DNA of 14,588 nt, from the NCBI GenBank assembly GCA_900546895.1, contig UREO01000038.1, positions 1 through 14,588 on the forward strand. The letters are read 5' to 3'. Shown one piece after another: positions 13,706-14,588 of this stretch. How positions within the stretch are numbered: position 1 is the stretch's first letter; each line of letters starts with the position of its first letter. The notes under the pieces are model-generated. The model saw only the letters and a program-made list of their open reading frames with translations. It did not search any database and had not been told where the DNA came from. The stretch comes from an uncultured Oscillospiraceae bacterium (GTDB taxonomy: Bacteria; Bacillota; Clostridia; Oscillospirales; Acutalibacteraceae). Made by a program: the position numbers and the translations under genes.

Positions 13706-14588
13706 CTATTTGGTCAGCATCCCGCTGTCGGAAATCTGCAGGATCAGAATTTGTTCCTCCAGCCCGGTGGCTGCGTTAATATAGACCAGAACCTGTTCGT
13801 TATTCTGTCCGCTGCATACAAATTCATAGGTGAGCACTTCGCTCAGACCGGGGGTTGGAATCAAAGCCAGCCCTCTTTTTTTGACCGTCAGCTTTTTGCT
13901 GACGGAAGTCTGCGCCTGGTCGGCGGTGATTTTGGCGGCTACCGTACGGTCGTGGTGGTTCATGATATAGCCCGTAGAGTTGAACAGTACGATTTCCCCG
14001 TCGTCCAGCGCGACGGAAATCTTGATCAGATCGGGGTAGTAGATAATATCGTCTTTATAATAGGCGTAGTTGATCGTGCAGATGCCGTCGTTAATGACGT
14101 AGTAGCTCTGCTTCATATTCGAAATGCCCCGGTCCTTCAAAAAGGCGGCGGCTTTTTTGGACGCGTCCTCGTAGCTGAGGTTTTCGGCGGTCACGTCGCG
14201 CGAATTCTCCATGCTGGAGACAAACCCGCCCGCCTTTGTCACACAGATGCGGATACCGCCGTTGTTTGCGGTGAAATTATAGGTTGGCAGGTTCCCCGCC
14301 GTGTCCTGCGTATGCGCAAGCTTATCCTGCGTGGCCCCCAGAAATTCCGCCGCGATATTCTGCGCGTTGCCCTGGGCGATCTGTTCGCGCCCCTCGGTCA
14401 GCATCGGCTTCATCTGGCTGATATGGTCGGAGAACGGGCCGTCGTAAATCAGCGAGGGAAAATCGGTAAAGTCCTCCGAGGTTTTCTTGAACTCGCTGGA
14501 AAGCTGGTCGGACTGGATATCGGTCTTTACGTTCTGCAGGCCGGACTGCAGCGATTTGGCGTATTTTTCCAGCTGGCTCATGGTCTTA
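13706..14588 (-). CDS. ypeB: Germination protein YpeB, C-terminal part (5' end beyond window)
   Basis: YpeB is a spore protein that in Bacillus is needed to place and stabilise the cortex-lytic enzyme SleB. About 293 residues are visible: a helical region, then repeated PepSY/YPEB-type domains. Marks include ENLSYEDASKKAAAFLKDRG, then YYPDLIKISVALDDGEIV, NSTGYIMNHHDR, and the family ending LALIPTPGLSEVLTYEFVC with YINAATGLEEQILI. The frame remains open to the window edge. Full YpeB proteins are about 450 residues with an N-terminal membrane segment, so roughly 150 residues lie outside; the ATG at 14581 is probably internal. sleB would be expected upstream on this strand, beyond 14588. Its presence implies an endospore-forming host. 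It converges on argF. Confidence 0.9.
   Translation of the reverse strand, partial: KTMSQLEKYAKSLQSGLQNVKTDIQSDQLSSEFKKTSEDFTDFPSLIYDGPFSDHISQMKPMLTEGREQIAQGNAQNIAAEFLGATQDKLAHTQDTAGNLPTYNFTANNGGIRICVTKAGGFVSSMENSRDVTAENLSYEDASKKAAAFLKDRGISNMKQSYYVINDGICTINYAYYKDDIIYYPDLIKISVALDDGEIVLFNSTGYIMNHHDRTVAAKITADQAQTSVSKKLTVKKRGLALIPTPGLSEVLTYEFVCSGQNNEQVLVYINAATGLEEQILILQISDSGMLTK
13885..13905. other. Perfect hairpin inside ypeB near the argF end
   Basis: CCGTCAGC (13885-13892) and GCTGACGG (13898-13905) pair perfectly around TTTTT. It lies in the ypeB coding region, about 180 nt past the argF stop. On the + strand the T-run (13876-13882) precedes rather than follows the stem, so it is not a standard terminator. 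It could stall or shape read-through RNA from argF, or be coincidental. Confidence 0.35.

Noticed and set aside
1..14588. CRISPR array, tRNA or rRNA genes, insertion sequences
   Set aside because: No regularly spaced repeats, cloverleaf-like segments, ribosomal RNA signatures or transposase-coding frames were seen on either strand.

Overview
The window looks like an assembled contig from a high-GC, spore-forming member of the Clostridia (Bacillota), most plausibly an Oscillospirales/Ruminococcaceae-type organism. Supporting signs are strong AGGAGG-type ribosome sites, GTG and TTG starts, a ypeB spore-germination gene, a PBSX-like contractile-tail module of the kind common in gut Clostridia, and a compact argGHCJBDF cluster. 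The genus assignment is inference. The first 47 bases are not biological: they match an Illumina Nextera i5 adapter (index plus transposon end), so the contig really begins at about base 48.

Region 1 (48-3056, + strand) is the distal end of a contractile phage-tail or tailocin operon. It holds the end of a hub-like (gpD/XkdQ-type) protein, a gpV-like spike, a gp25/W-like wedge protein, a baseplate J (gp47/XkdT) protein, a DUF2313 (XkdU-like) protein and a short tail-fibre-like protein. The genes overlap or nearly touch. Nothing recognisable as lysis, capsid, integrase or att sequence follows.

Region 2 (3057-5497) holds hflX (+), which ends in a hairpin and a bidirectional terminator. Beyond it is a two-gene minus-strand unit, a flavin reductase-like protein and a small DUF2007-like protein. 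A 197-bp divergent control region then separates this unit from argG. It carries a promoter for each direction and a good ARG box for the arginine repressor.

Region 3 (5498-13702, + strand) is a complete glutamate-to-arginine cluster: argG, argH, argC, argJ, argB, argD and argF. ArgJ, ArgB, ArgC and ArgD make acetylornithine, ArgJ returns the acetyl group to glutamate, and ArgF, ArgG and ArgH complete arginine. No argA or argE lies in the window, as expected for an acetyl-recycling pathway. The genes are tightly packed except around argD. It is flanked on both sides by gaps of about 150 nt, each filled by a copy of a roughly 105-nt ERIC-like imperfect palindrome. The central 15-bp stem of the two copies differs at two positions, and both differences are compensated on the other strand. 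This is the most interesting unexplained structure in the window.

Region 4 (13706-14588, - strand) is the C-terminal part of ypeB, cut by the window edge. It converges on argF with only 3 nt between the stop codons and no terminator in the gap.
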